Shown: positions 33,208 through 45,269 of the stretch, one piece after another
Numbering within the stretch: position 1 is the first letter of the stretch
Layout: each line of letters begins with the position of its first letter
Assembly (NCBI RefSeq): GCF_003597395.2
Contig: NC_133770.1
Span: 13,916,755 to 13,980,754, forward strand
Direction: 5' to 3'
Source: Chelonoidis abingdonii
Taxonomy: Eukaryota > Chordata > Testudines > Testudinidae
DNA: 64,000 bases
Made by a program: the position numbers and the translations under genes
The notes under the pieces: model-generated
Databases searched by the model: none
The model's input: only the letters and a program-made list of their open reading frames with translations
What the model was told of the DNA's origin: nothing

Positions 33208-34184
33208 CTCCTGGGGGAATTCTGTGCCACTGTGTGCATGCATAATTAATAAGCTACACATTGAATTTTTTTGCCAGAAAGCTGCTGCAGTTCCACCTTT
33301 TGCCCACTAAAAGGAGCTGTGGTGATAGAACAGAGCAGCAGCTCCTGGCCAGCTAGGAAAGAGAGACAGCCTGCTTTCTTCACAGTGCCTGCCGGGCCAC
33401 ATCAGAGACAGACAGCATGGGGCTGCTGGGGGTCAGATACGGGCTCATAAGGGCTAGTGTGGGAGGACAGATGGAGGCAGGGGCTGAATGAGAGTGAAGG
33501 GCTGTGGGGGGTAGGGGGTGCAGGGCCACATAGGGACAGAAGTGGCTGGGGAGGTGCAGGGCCACATGGGGATGGGGAAGGGATTGCAGGGCCACATGGG
33601 GATGGGAAGAGTGCAGGGCCACATGGCGATGGGAGCATTGCTGAGTGGAGGTGGAGGGACTCATGGTCAGGGGGTGCAGGGACACATGGGGATAGGCAGA
33701 TGTGACTGACTAAATGGAACAGACTAGGGTTTAGCCAGGGTCTGCATGGGGGAAACTCCCTAACAATCCCTCCCTGCTCCCACCCAAAAACCTCTTCCAT
33801 ACTTTGCCCACCCATACCCAACAACCCTCCAAGTTCACACCCCAGGCTCCTTCCCAGCAATTACGTCCCTCTCCCTCAGCTCCTCTGTTACCCTGGCTCC
33901 CCTAAGCCTTTGTGCTGCTTCTGAGGCATGTAGTAAGTATGGTTCTGTATTGTAGTTTAAATGAATATTACTCAAAATTCTGTATTAATATGCCTAGTAA
34001 GGAATCTGTTTGTCAAAAAAACATTTCCTACAGACATACTTGCTGACAGTATTTTGAAATAAATTATCAAAAATAATTGAAACTGATGTGATTATATTAT
34101 GGTGTTTTGACAATAAGATATGCAGAATTTTAAAATATTATGCACAGAATTTTTAATTTTGTTGGTGCAGAATTTCCCCAGGAG
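33208..34184. mobile_element. DNA element with CTCCTGGGG inverted ends
   Basis: The left end CTCCTGGGGGAATTCTGTGC and the right end GCAGAATTTCCCCAGGAG are inverted copies. No target duplication is evident. The interior contains the minisatellite at 33519-33697 and AT-rich flanks. There is no coding potential. Confidence 0.7.
33519..33697. repeat. Minisatellite, GTGCAGGGCCACATGGGGAT units
   Basis: Five copies of TGCAGGGCCACATGGGGATG-like units begin near 33519, 33554, 33584, 33612 and 33674, spaced 28-62 bp apart. The repeated peptide-like frames that result are not a gene. Confidence 0.8.
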
Positions 34185-34861
34185 TAACATTGGCAGAAGC
34201 TATTAACTGAGGAGGAGATGAATGTATAAAACCAGAGACAGGGTGGGGGTAAATAAACAGAACTCCCTCTTCTTCCTTCCCCCCCCTCCCCCCCTACTCC
34301 TGCCTTCACAGCAGTCAGGAGGCTCTGGGTTATGGGCAGGAGGAGGAACAAAGTGAATGTTAATGTTCCTTCTCCCTTCCAGAAATGAAATCTAAAATAA
34401 AGTTAATATTTATTAAGGTTTTTCCCTTTTCCAGCAGCTGGGTATGTGGGTAGCTGTTTTACACAGGCATTGCCCCTGAACACAGTAGAGCTTGCAGCTT
34501 AATTCTGTGGCATTTAGGTGTGTTGTAAATTTTCAACTCCTGTGGATCGGGGGGGAATGTGGTTAGGTAGGAGAGGTTGATTACTATTCTGTTGCACCCC
34601 CAAGAGCATCTCAATGAACATAGTCTAAGTTCTCTGAATTTTATCAAAATATCTGTAGGGACCTATCTCACAAATTAAAAATGCATGGTACAGAAAGAGT
34701 ACTCATAAGTATCTACATGCTGTAATAGCAGTTAGAACACTTTCATGCTGAGGGAGAAGGAGATGGAGTGGGAAAAATTTATCCAGCAATAAGCTGTTTA
34801 GAATCTGTTCGGGGATGAGAATTGATGGTTCACCTATGAGTCTTGTATGGTAACTGTAGCC
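34185..34861. other. OXSR1: Intronic DNA, nothing recognised
   Basis: Contains a C-rich run near 34280; no exon or clear repeat. Confidence 0.4.
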
Positions 34862-35045
34862 AAGTTTCAAGAGTGGTAGCTATGTTAGTCTGTATCAGCA
34901 AAAAGAATGAGGAGTCCTTGTGGCACCTTAGAGACTAACAAATTTATTTGGGCATAAGCTTTTGTGGGCTAAAACGCACTTCATCAGATTCATGGAGTGG
35001 AAAATGCAGTAGCAGGTATATATACACAGTACATGAAAAGATGGG
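34862..35045 (-). mobile_element. Penelope-type 3' tail with degenerate hammerhead
   Basis: The sequence (GTTAGTCTGTATCAGCAAAA, TGGCACCTTAGAGACTAACA, ATAAGCTTTTGTGGGCT) matches a very common reptile repeat. Read on the minus strand it carries CTGATGA (34987-34981), a hairpin, AAAA in place of GAAA (34963-34960), then GCTTATGC. That order fits a hammerhead with one core base lost. Assignment to Penelope-like elements is an inference from this layout. Confidence 0.5.
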
Positions 35046-36644
35046 AGTTGCCTTATTAAGTGGGATGGGGGGGATCAGTGCTGATGAGACAATTCAATTA
35101 AAGTAGGCAAGTTGTAACTAAGCCTAAATAATTTAAACAAACCATTTTTTTTTTGTTACTAATGCTATACATTGAAAATGAAAGTCATAAAATCCAGTTC
35201 AGTTTTCACTCTTTCTTGCTCTATTTGTTTCTGGCATTTCTCCATTTATCTTAATTGGCTAAGCTAAGTCAATTTCCGTTGCAAGTTCTCAGTGTTCAGA
35301 TTCAGAACACTGCAGGGAAATTTCTCTCTCAAAAAAACTCAGTAGAAAGTTTGATCTGTTCTTTTAAAGTGGAAACCTTTCTGTTGGTCTTAGGTTGTGT
35401 TAAAGCTTTTACAAAACCAACTTAAGAGGAACATAAAGCATATTCAAAGTGCTTAGCCTATCTAGGCATCTGTGCGCATAGCCCTCATCGCTATAACTTA
35501 TGTTCAACACTATGAAATCCAAACGCGAGGGCTTGGATTGTAAACCCACTTAAACAGCCGGGTGTCCCTGCCATATCCAAACTATCCACTCATCTGAACA
35601 GTGGAGATTTCTAGATGCTTAGAACCTTGTTACCATCACTTAGTAAAATCCAACCATTTGTCTTTGAAAGTTTCCTCCTATCTGATCATCTGGGAATGAA
35701 GGAAAGAGCTGTACTACAAATGCAGTCCAGCTTCTGTTGCCAGCCCCTGCTCCCTCTAGTTGGCGTAAAAGGAGGATAGAAGGGAGGAAGTGGAAGTAGG
35801 ATGGGGGTATTTAAAAATAATCAAGCAGCAGTAGCATCTCTCTTCTAAAGAGGAGGGCTGGAAAGAGTACCCATAGAATCAGCTTGGCTGCCTTTCCAGC
35901 TGACTTGAGGGGAGGCCAAAGGACTCAGCTTCCTTCAGCTATTTTGGGGTGAGTGAGATACAGGGAAGCCTTAAATAGAAGCAGACCGCTGTGGTTGTTC
36001 CTGGATGGCAGTTTCTTCGAAAGATTAATATTTTGTACTTTAATTTGTCAATAAGTCATTTTGTAAGTATAGTGTAACACTCTAGGGTAGGCATTTCTCA
36101 ACCAGTAGTCAAATATCTTGGGTACCCTTGGCTCCTCTGCATACCCGAGAGGTGCATGTATTGGCTGATAAATGCACACTCTGGAATGTTATTACTTTAT
36201 GTAACTGACTGAATCTCAGAGAGAGAATCGATTCTCCCCAGAACATTCAGCTTTTAAAGTTCACAGTGACTATTTTATTCCAGAGGCTGGAGTTGATGGG
36301 AACAGGAGCTGGTCCATTAAGACTCTAGATGTTGACTTGAGTTCTTCTGAAATGTAAATATCTGAGCCTTTAAAACTGCAAACAACTAGAGCTAGATATT
36401 TTAATTACAAATCAGTATTGAAACTGTAATCTGGTAAAATTTGATCTTTTGTGAAGTGTTTTCTCTGGTTAAACTGTTTCACTTGCAGTTTGGCTACTAG
36501 GGTGACCAGTGCTAAATGTAGTTTATTAGACTTTTTACATGCAAGTTTAGAGGATACAAAGCTGTGAGCAATGTGAGTATAGAGAATAATCATGGAATAA
36601 TTGCCAGTAAAAAAAGACTGCTGTATTAGGAAAATGGAAATTGC
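35046..36644. other. OXSR1: Intronic DNA, nothing recognised
   Basis: No exon or clear repeat seen. Confidence 0.4.
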
Positions 36645-36710
36645 TGTACTAGGTCAGCCTAGCAATCTGCCCAGCCCGTTTTCCTGACTCCTGTCATAGC
36701 TGAGCAACTG
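36645..36710 (-). repeat. Possible LINE 3'-end fragment
   Basis: TGCTGTACTAGGTCAGCCTA and the following bases resemble the reverse complement of the 3' end of the LINE at 14.5-16.4 kb (the ...GGACCATTGGTCTGA... part). Divergent and short. Confidence 0.35.
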
Positions 36711-36895
36711 AGGTGCAGAGATGAAGGGCCCAACTTTCAAAGTTGTTGTAGTTCCCTTTGACTTTAGTTGGAGCCATTCATATGCAGCACTTCAGAAAAT
36801 CAAGCCTTGTGTGACTTGCCTGGAGTCAGGCCTAGAACCCAGATTCCTGACTAATGATCCAGTGCCTTAATCACAGAACCACCATTCTGTTGAAT
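36695..36895 (-). repeat. MIR-type SINE with internal insert
   Basis: CAACTGAGGTGCAGAGATGA (MIR core, minus) and TGTGACTTGCCTGGAGTCAG ... CAGTGCCTTAATCACAGAAC (MIR head side) are separated by about 85 bp of AACTTTCAAAG...CAGAAAATCAAG-type sequence. The insert lies where the plus-strand MIR at 3.3 kb also has one. Confidence 0.6.
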
Positions 36896-37769
36896 TGTAC
36901 TTGAAGAAGACGGGTGGTGCTTGAAAGGCACATAGTAGGTGACTGCTGTCAACATATTTAGTCATAACTATGTTAGTGAAGAGAACATATATTTAAAAAT
37001 GAAATCTGAATGAATGAAGTTAGATATTATGTTAGTAAGTGGTATGAGTATACTTGAATGGAAAATGTAGGCTTGGAAGGATGAAATTTTTATCCGTAAA
37101 TATCAGTAAATGTTGACTTCACCATACATATACAAACTGATGGAAAAATATTTTCGTTGATAAAAAAAATGCTGGTTGGGAACTTATTGGAGTCAAAATC
37201 CAGCGTTTGACTTTTGAATTAGGCTTTTTACAAAAGGATGAGTAAGTGAATAGTAAAAACCAGTATGACTTGTTGATTTAAGCATATTTACTTCATATAT
37301 TTTGACATGTAAGGGGGACAGTTTGCGTTTTGACTGTTTATAAAACTTTAAATTGTTGGATCTCAGTGTGTCCTGTCATTAAGTAATTGTGACTCCCAAT
37401 AGCTTCCTGCTACTGTAAACATTTAAACAGACAATAATCTAAAATAAAGCTATACATCGATATTATGAGTTGAAATTACAAAAAATAAAAATTGAATTCT
37501 GCCAATTCTATAGATAGGTATATCTAAAGTGGCAGATAAAACCTTTATTGTATTGAGAAATGCTGTATGTTCCATAGTACTTAAACACCAGGGGGCAGAG
37601 CCAAGGCTTCATGTGCAATCATAAAGGGATACTAGACAATTGAAACAGTTTTTGTCCTACACCTGCCGTGAAATGCTCTGCCAACTTCCGTGGTTTTAAA
37701 ATCACAGTTTTTGCTATCTTTTACATATCTTTCTCTCCCCTGTTGCTGTATGGCAAACCCACATGATCT
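36896..37769. other. OXSR1: Intronic DNA, nothing recognised
   Basis: AT-rich; no exon or clear repeat. Confidence 0.4.
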
Positions 37770-38004
37770 GGATATGTCTACCTGTGGCTGGCCTATGCCA
37801 GCTGGCTTGGGTTAACAGGCTGTTTAACTGTAGTGTAGATGTACAGGCTCTGGCTCGAGCTCTGGGACCCTCCCACCTCACAGAGTCCTAGAGTCCAGGC
37901 GCCAGCCCCAGCCTGAACATATACACTGCAGTTAAACAGCCCCTTAGCCTGAGTCAGCTAGCATGGGCCAGCTGTGGGGGTCTAATGGCAGTGTAGATGT
38001 ACCC
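37770..38004. mobile_element. Foldback MITE with TCT duplication
   Basis: Nearly the whole 235 bp is an imperfect palindrome: GGCTGTTTAACTGTAGTGTA in the left half, TACACTGCAGTTAAACAGCC in the right. The ends are GGATATGTCTACC and, on the other strand, GGGTACATCTACAC. TCT flanks both sides (37767-37769, 38005-38007), a 3-bp duplication as for PIF/Harbinger. Related to 21094-21368. Confidence 0.8.
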
Positions 38005-40176
38005 TCTGAGTAAGCTGACTAGGCTGAAAGGGTTCTCAAGTGCACAAAGTGAACAAATTAGAAATGGAAATCTTTCATTTCTCAGTCACAGTAGTCTTAC
38101 TGGGTGTTACAGCTAACAATACAATGTTTTTAAAGTAACTTTAAGACAGTTATGACTTTTTTTGAAGTCCTTTAGCTTTGTCACTTCCTGACTTTTGAGT
38201 GTTTAACGTGGCTTTTATTGTAATCTCCTAGGGAGATTAAAAGAAATTCTGTGGTATGGAACTGTTTGGCTACACAACATGACAACATCAAATGCTGCAT
38301 CCCACACACCTTACAAGGTTTTCTTAGAGGGAGCTCTTCTACTCTGCACTCTGGGAAGTCTGCAGGAGACAGCTCTCTCCAGCAAGCCTTAAAAGCTGCA
38401 CAGATCATTTCTTGCGAGATGCACAGGGAATGAGGTAAGAGCTCTGGATTCACTCTGTGCATTTACTTTTTCGCTACACTGTTAAGTTAGCCCCAGTCTC
38501 CTGCTCAGTGTAGCTGACGTTCACTGCAAACATTGCTTAAAGAAAGGCATACCAATTGTATTGTGTATGCATGAAGTGCAACTTTCAAAGGCTCATAACT
38601 CGGTCAAATTAAAATGAGTTTTCACTGGAACACACGAAGGCTCTTCTCATCAAGGGCCTAACTTCTGGCCAAACTTCAACTTTCTGCTCCAGACATCTTC
38701 ACTCCCCTCATACTCAAAGGACTAAACTGGTTTTCCTGAAACTTCCCAAAAGAAACGCCTGTTTGATCAGAGAGCAAGCCTGTGTCAACCCAATAAGTGA
38801 AAACTTCAGAAGGTTATGGGCAAATGAAAGAGGTGAAATTTGATGACAAACTGAAACACAAACTGTAGAAGTATCTCCTGCTATAATAAACCTAAGCTGC
38901 TTATTGCTTATAGTTCTGCTGTCCTCAGTCATAAATAACTGTAGTCAAACATAAGCTTTTTTTTTTTCCTACTCCTTCTAGTGCCTCATCATCTATCTAT
39001 GTAGGAGGGAAATCACTTCACTTTTTCATCCATCCACAGAATTGTTAATTAGATTCAGATTACAGTATCAAATTCTGTTCTGTTATCCCCCACTGAGCAT
39101 TTGGGGTTGCCGAGCATTCCAGAACTTGGCCTGCATATCTTCTCCTAGAGGTGATGTGTGAGAGGAAAGAATTTTAATTGCCTCTCAGAGCAAAGGATGA
39201 GTTCCTAAGTTTGGCTGGTGGGGGTGGAAGGTGTTGTCTTAACGGAGTAGATGTCACTGGGAAATGGCTGAACCACATATATGGAAAGACATTTCTGGTG
39301 AGCTTGACACAGGGTCACTAGATCCTGGGGGTATTCTGCAACAGTTTCAGATAATGCAGGATTTTCAATTTTTTTTTTTTAGTTTAAACACACACATCAT
39401 AAATCAGTATAGTAGTGTTCTTCATATTCAATCCCTTTGTGCTCTTGTCATGTTGTCAGGTTTCAATATGCCGTACATTCTTGTCCTGAAGATGCTGAAC
39501 AATTTAGTAGAAGCTTTTATGAGAAAATTTTTAAAGTTTTGACAGAGTAGGGAATTATGGTCTCTGGGAACTGAGAACCAATTTAGGATTGTGGGGATAA
39601 GCACATCAGATTGGTGTTTCTGCTAAAAGAATCAGCAGTGAAATAGCTATGTTGATATTGTCATCTCTAGGTTTCATAGTTAACCTCATTGAGATGAGTG
39701 GTGCAATTCAGACATCAGAGTTCTTATTTCAGGATGTTTGCAGACTCGTGCAGACAGTACAGCATTGGTTAAATCCAAGATTAAGGTTTTCTTCATATCC
39801 ATGAGGGCTTCAAATCCATGAAGGTTGTTCTTTCAAAAGTTTACAACTCAACATTGACATTATACAGCTTTGAAACTTTACTATGCAGAAGAAAAATGCT
39901 GTTTTCTCTTTATTTTTTGTCCTAGTTTAGAGGTTTAACACAGTACTGTACTGTATTTGTGGGGTTTTTTTGGTCTCTGCTGCTGCCTGATTGTATTCTT
40001 CCGGTTCCAAATGAGGGGTGTGGTTGACTGAGCAGTTCATAACTCTGGTATTTGTAATTCTGAGGTTCTCCTGTATTTCAAAATGCCTAAGTTAAATTAA
40101 GAGGGCTGATTAATGAATACATGGTACATCTTTTCTAAAGTGCACGTGAGAGTTACATGCATAAGTTGCATTAGTC
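38005..40176. other. OXSR1: Intronic DNA, nothing recognised
   Basis: AT-rich; several short frames without domains or usable splice sites. No repeat that I can name. Confidence 0.4.
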
Positions 40177-41058
40177 CAGTGGGCACCAACCTGTCGTTCA
40201 CGATCGACTGGTTGATTCTGGGAACTCTCCCAGTCGATCTCAATCTCTGGGGCACAGTGGGGTTGACTACCTGCTGCGGCCCCATGCCACACTCGGAAGC
40301 GTCCAGAACGTCCCACGGCCTGGGGGAGGAGGGGTTCTGTGCGCTGCTCCTGCCTGCAAGCACTGTCCCCGCACCTCCCATTGACGGGGAATGGGGAACT
40401 GTGGCCAGTGGGAGCTTTAGGGCCAGTCCCTGCAAAGAGGGGCAGCTCGCAGAGTCATTTGTCCCCTGTGTTCCCCCTAGTCACGTTGGCCCCTTCCAGG
40501 AGTGGCGTGGGGCCACGACAGGCAGGGAGCCTGCCTTAGGCATGCTATGCCTCCGATTGAGATAAGTGCCACCTGTCGGGAGGCTGCACCCTGAAGCCCT
40601 GCTCCTGTGTCCCAAACTCCTGCCCACTCCCTGAACCCCCTGCTAGAGCCAGCACCCCGTACCCTCTCCTTCACCCCATCCTCTGCCTTAGCCTTGACCT
40701 CCTTCTGAGCCAGCACCCCGCACTCTCTCCTGTATCCCAACACTCCTGCCCCAGCCCAGAGCCCCCTCCTGCACCCAAACACTCTCCCAGAGCTTGAACC
40801 CCTCACCCCACTTGCACACCTAACCCCTGCCTCTGGCTCAACCGAGATCCCCCTCCCACAGCTGGGACTCATGGGTTCACTGTCAGAGCCCGCTCCTCCT
40901 CTCGAACCCCAACCCCGTGCTACAGCCCAGTGAAAGTGATTGTGTGTGGGGAGATGGAATGGGAAGGGGTGGGGCCTTGGGGAAGGGGACGGGAAAGATC
41001 CTGGGTTGCCCTTAAATTCAAAAAGTGACCTTGGATGTAAAAAGGTTAGAGACCACTG
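40177..41058. mobile_element. Non-autonomous hAT element with C-rich interior
   Basis: It starts CAGTGGGCACCAACCTGTCG and ends AAAAGGTTAGAGACCACTG, inverted hAT ends. The flanks CATTAGTC (40169-40176) and TGTTAGTC (41059-41066) match at 6 of 8. The interior has a C-rich degenerate tandem array at 40570-40915. The frames on both strands have no domain. Confidence 0.78.
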
Positions 41059-41845
41059 TGTTAGTCAGATTTCTGTGTGTGTGTTGTGTGTCCCCTGATG
41101 GATGAATTCCTATTTACCCTCTTATTGCTTGTTCAGATATTTCTAATAGACGTGTAAAGGTAAACTGCTATACCAGGGAGTAAATATGCCCTCTACTGCC
41201 TCTTTATGATGTATAGAGATGCTGTTAATGTTTCTTCAACTTTTTTTCTGCTGCTTGTTCTACATTAGTGATGCTGGTCCTGGCAGCCTCTTTTCTGGAG
41301 GGGTTGGGTAATATTTGGAGCATCTGGGTGGTGATATTGCAGCTCTTTTTCTTTAAACCCAACTGAATATCCCCTCCTCTCATTTGGGGATGGGAGAGCT
41401 GCAGACTGAGATTTCAGCAGTGAGCTGTTTTATCTTTCAGATTCTCCAAACATTTCCAAATACCTCTCTTAAAAAGATGGCAATTGGAACTTGATTTAAA
41501 ATAGAGTAGTAGAGGATGAAAACTCTTGTCTAGTAACTACCTTGACATTAACATCCAACAAACAGCATTTCAACAGAAGAATTCTCATTAGATTGACATT
41601 TCTCCATGTTACCGACCCAGACCGTGATTTGAACAGCTGTAAGGGCCTGGGGGACAAGTATCCTTAACATAAAATTATTCATTCTGCATATAGGATCCAG
41701 AGTAACTCTTCTTACTCATGCTTCGGAAATACTTTTTCTAGCAATTCAACTAATCTTGTGCACTGAACCCACTAATAGAGATAGAAAAGATCCTATTACA
41801 TCCAGCCTATGCCTTGCAGTGACAGGATAACTGCCGCCAATAAGG
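41059..41845. other. OXSR1: Intronic DNA, nothing recognised
   Basis: No exon or clear repeat seen. Confidence 0.4.
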
Positions 41846-42901
41846 CAGGGGTTCTCAGCCTTTTCCTGTCTGAGGCCCCCCTCGACATGCTATAAAAACT
41901 CCAGGGCCCGGTGGGGGTGGGGGCCTTGCGGCAGGGGCTTTGGGCATAGGTGTAATTTGACTTCTATTTTGGGGGGGGCAGGGGCCAGTGGGGCTCGAGC
42001 CAGCTCTGCATGGCGAGGTCTGTGGAGGGAGCGCCATTTCCACCCCCTGACTCACCTCAGCAGGCCACGCAGCCTGTCTGGGTTGGTGGGGGTGCAATCA
42101 AAAATTATAACTCAAAGGTGGCAGGCTTAGCTCAAAAATTTGAAAACAGCTCAGGGTGCAGGGAGGGGGTCGCTCATGGTGTAGGAGAGGGGTATTAGGG
42201 TTGTCTGCTGGGAGAAGTCCCCTGCAGTCCCTGTTCCCGGAGGGGTCTGCCAGCCATGGAGCAGGTTCTCCCCATCCAGGCGGCTCTGACTTGCTGCCTC
42301 TGCGGGAGCAAAGAGGCCTGGGAGCTGAAGAGCAGCTTCAACCCCAGGCACCAGCAGGAGAGGAGGGGAGGCTGCGGCTGCTGGCTCCATGGCATCAGTT
42401 GAAGCAGCAGCTGCCCTGTATGGCCCGGTAACAGCAACCAGCACATTTTCCCACCAATAGTGGTTACCTGTACTGAGCCTGCTCGGTTTGGGTGAGCATG
42501 CTCAGTACAACCTAGATAGGAAATTCTTCTGCCACGGAGCTGTTTGTGCCACTACACCGGCTCTGGTTTCCCGCCTCTGACCTGGCTAGTGGGCAGGGAA
42601 AGGAAATGGGGGGGATGGCGGGGGAGAGATGTGGAGCTGTGCTGCCCCTGGGACTGCCGTGTTCTTGCGCTGCAGTTTGGGGGTGGCAGTGGTCTCTATG
42701 TCCCCAACTCTGCCCCGGGCTCAAGGCTTCTGCCCCATAGGGACACCAGGGCTGGGAGATTTAGCCTGGCACCTCCCAGCTTCAGCTCCGCAGGTGGTGC
42801 TGGCAGGGATCAGGGCTTCAGCCCCGTTGGGGGTGCCGCAGCCTCCTTGAAAGGGCTCACAGACCCCCAGGGGGCTGTGGACCCCCAGTTGAGATCCTCT
42901 G
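41846..42901. mobile_element. Non-autonomous hAT element
   Basis: It starts CAGGGGTTCTCAGCC and ends CAGTTGAGATCCTCTG. The flanks CAATAAGG (41838-41845) and CAATAGTG (42902-42909) match at 6 of 8. The GC-rich interior yields overlapping non-coding frames. Confidence 0.72.
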
Positions 42902-43185
42902 CAATAGTGGACATATCAGATGGTTAAGCAGTTATATATAAAAACTTATTTACCTAAAATAACCACTGCTTTTACTATCAAACATCTACTCTGTATACGG
43001 ACAGCTTGTTTTTTCAGTGGAACTCCAGCCAAATAAAATATCCCTTACAGTTGACACATACTGTTCCAGATAAAATTCAGAGAGAGAGGTTGGGAGGGGA
43101 GGAGTGAGAATACTTGCTTGGCTACTGTATCAGGGCTGTGTTTTTGAGCCTTGGTAATAGGAATACCGTAAGTATGGGGTTTATG

Positions 43186-43250
43186 TTCATAGCAGATTAG
43201 GGTTGGAAGAGACCTCGGGGGTCATCCAGTCTAACCCCCTGCAAAATATG
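43186..43250 (-). mobile_element. CR1 LINE 3' end fragment
   Basis: TTAGGGTTGGAAGAGACCTC then GTCATCCAGTCTAACCCCCT is the reverse complement of the conserved CR1 3' end. Confidence 0.9.
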
Positions 43251-43729
43251 TTACAGCATATACCATCAAGACAGCCGAAGTGAATGCATTGCTGGGTTTG
43301 GAAATAAGATGTTTTGGCCTGCCTTCCATCCTGAAAACTTTAAATTTGCCAAGGAGGCTGGCAAGTAATAAAATAAATAGTTGGTTCAAACTGCAAATCT
43401 AATGTGGACACGTTACTAGCATCTTAAGTAAATGTGGCAGATCGCAAAGGACTTGTATACCTAACCCTCGGTGCTTATCATGGTTGCCAATGTGTGGAAT
43501 ACCTTTCCCAGAGAGAATTCTCCAGGTAACCCAGGCATCATAGAGGTACTGGAGAGTCTTGTGTACCCTCTGATGAACCTTGAGTTATTCTAAGCACCTC
43601 TGAAGGCTTGCTTATCCAAACCCGTGGAGGCCCTGAGTGACACAATCCCCTACAAAATCCTGCACCTGCTTGATATAGGGTATTTCAACCAGTCTCTCTT
43701 GGAATGCAGAAGGATATGAGGCCTCTTTC

Positions 43730-43822
43730 TTTATTATTTGTGTTACCACAGTTCCTAGGAGCCCCACTGTGCTAGTCACTGGACAAACAGTGACTGTCTC
43801 TGCCCTAAGGAACGTGTAATTT
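43730..43822 (+). repeat. Ancient dispersed repeat fragment
   Basis: CCCCACTGTGCTAGTCACTG, GGACAAACAG and CTGTCTCTGCCCTAAGGAAC match the same family as 14100-14240 and 57640-57735. Confidence 0.5.
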
Positions 43823-43824
43823 AT

Positions 43825-43978
43825 GGGTATGTCGACCTGCCAAAAAAGGTGTTCTTAGCTTGGGTTAGCTAGCTCAGGTTAAAATAGCAACCCTATGATG
43901 CTGTAAATTTAGTTGCAGTGTCTTCACTGCCTTTAACCTGAGTTAAGAACACATTTTTTTGGCAGCGTAGACATTCCC
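43825..43978. mobile_element. Short MITE with long inverted ends
   Basis: GGGTATGTCGACCTGCCAAA and, at the right, TTTGGCAGCGTAGACATTCCC (reverse complement of the left end with few changes), continuing inward to GTGTTCTTA/TAAGAACAC. 154 bp, no coding capacity. Confidence 0.8.
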
Positions 43979-45269
43979 TTCCTATAAGACGAGAGAAAAC
44001 AGATGGATGAGGACAGATGAGGGGTTATAAGAAAACATCTCCAACATTGGTCAGCATCATATTCCTTCCACAAACATCTTTAGATGGGGCACCTCTCCGC
44101 TTTTCTCCTCACTGTAGCATTGGGGGAGATACAGTGGTTGGCTGAAACTTCCACGGCTGGCCAGCAGAATGGAGATGGATGAGGTGATGTCTGCTCTGCT
44201 CTGCACAGCCCCCTTCTAGTGGCAGAATACCAGCTTAAAAAATCAGGCTGTTCAGCTTCCTGTGATATTAGCCGGGACTTAATATTTTTCTTTAAATAAT
44301 ATGGGTGCTATGGTCAGATATGGTTAACTGTTGAGAGAGTGGCTTCCTGGAAAACTGTTTAGAAACCCAAGTGCCTCAATGGCAGTGTATCTAACTCATC
44401 TACATTGATTTATATAGAGTGGCTACCACCTATTCTACTTGAATTATCTTCTAGTATAAGGCAGCTCCTTAGTGTTTGTGGTGGATTACCCACAGTCCCC
44501 TTTGCCCCCAGACCATCTGATTCCACTAGGGAAAGATTGAGAACCGCTGCTGTAGACCCAGCCCACTCAGATGTTGAGGGCAGGTGGAAGAGGAGGAATG
44601 GGGGAACAGATCATTTTCCTGGTGCAATGCTCAAGCGATATTAAGACATGTGGGCAAAGGAGTAAAGTGCATATATAAGAGTGGTCAGCAACGGGGTTAA
44701 GATTCCTCTTCCCCACTGTAAAACCCTGATATGTCTGGTGAAGTGAATTGACCACTCAAGCTTCCCTCTAATTATAGCACACAATACAACAGGATGGGGG
44801 AAATGTACCAAAACTGAGCTACAGCAGCCTGTTGGTGGCTGATGCCTTTGAGGACAAGATGACCTCTTGCCAAGTGACTGTTAAAATGTTTTCTGCTCAT
44901 TTTTACATAAATTACGGAGCTGGGCAGTAATTCTAATTGTCTGTAAAATACTGCTTGAGCCCGTATTGATGTGGGGATATTGGAGAGAGTATAGTTAAAT
45001 GAGTGTTAACATCAAACTATTTTTAGCTGTCCTCTTGGTACTTTGCTCTGTGTGTGCTGAACATCAGGAATCTTGAATTAAAACATTGTCTGTCCTGGAC
45101 AGAAACACCCATGCTCTGAACTCAATGCTTGTTTTTGAATGGCACTGTAAACATCAGGAGCTCTCATCAAGATTGTGGATTATTCACTGCCAGCAACTTT
45201 ATATGCAGTTCGAATATTTCACATGTAGCCATTTATTATAGTTGTTTGTGAATTCTGCATATCTTGTTC
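43979..45269. other. OXSR1: Intronic DNA, nothing recognised
   Basis: No exon or clear repeat boundary. AGATTGAGAACCGCTG near 44535 resembles a hAT end, but no partner was found. Confidence 0.35.

Noticed and set aside
33380..33860. Pro/His/Ser-rich frames resembling a repetitive protein
   Set aside because: They arise from the TGCAGGGCCACATGGGG minisatellite; reading the array in any frame gives repeats.
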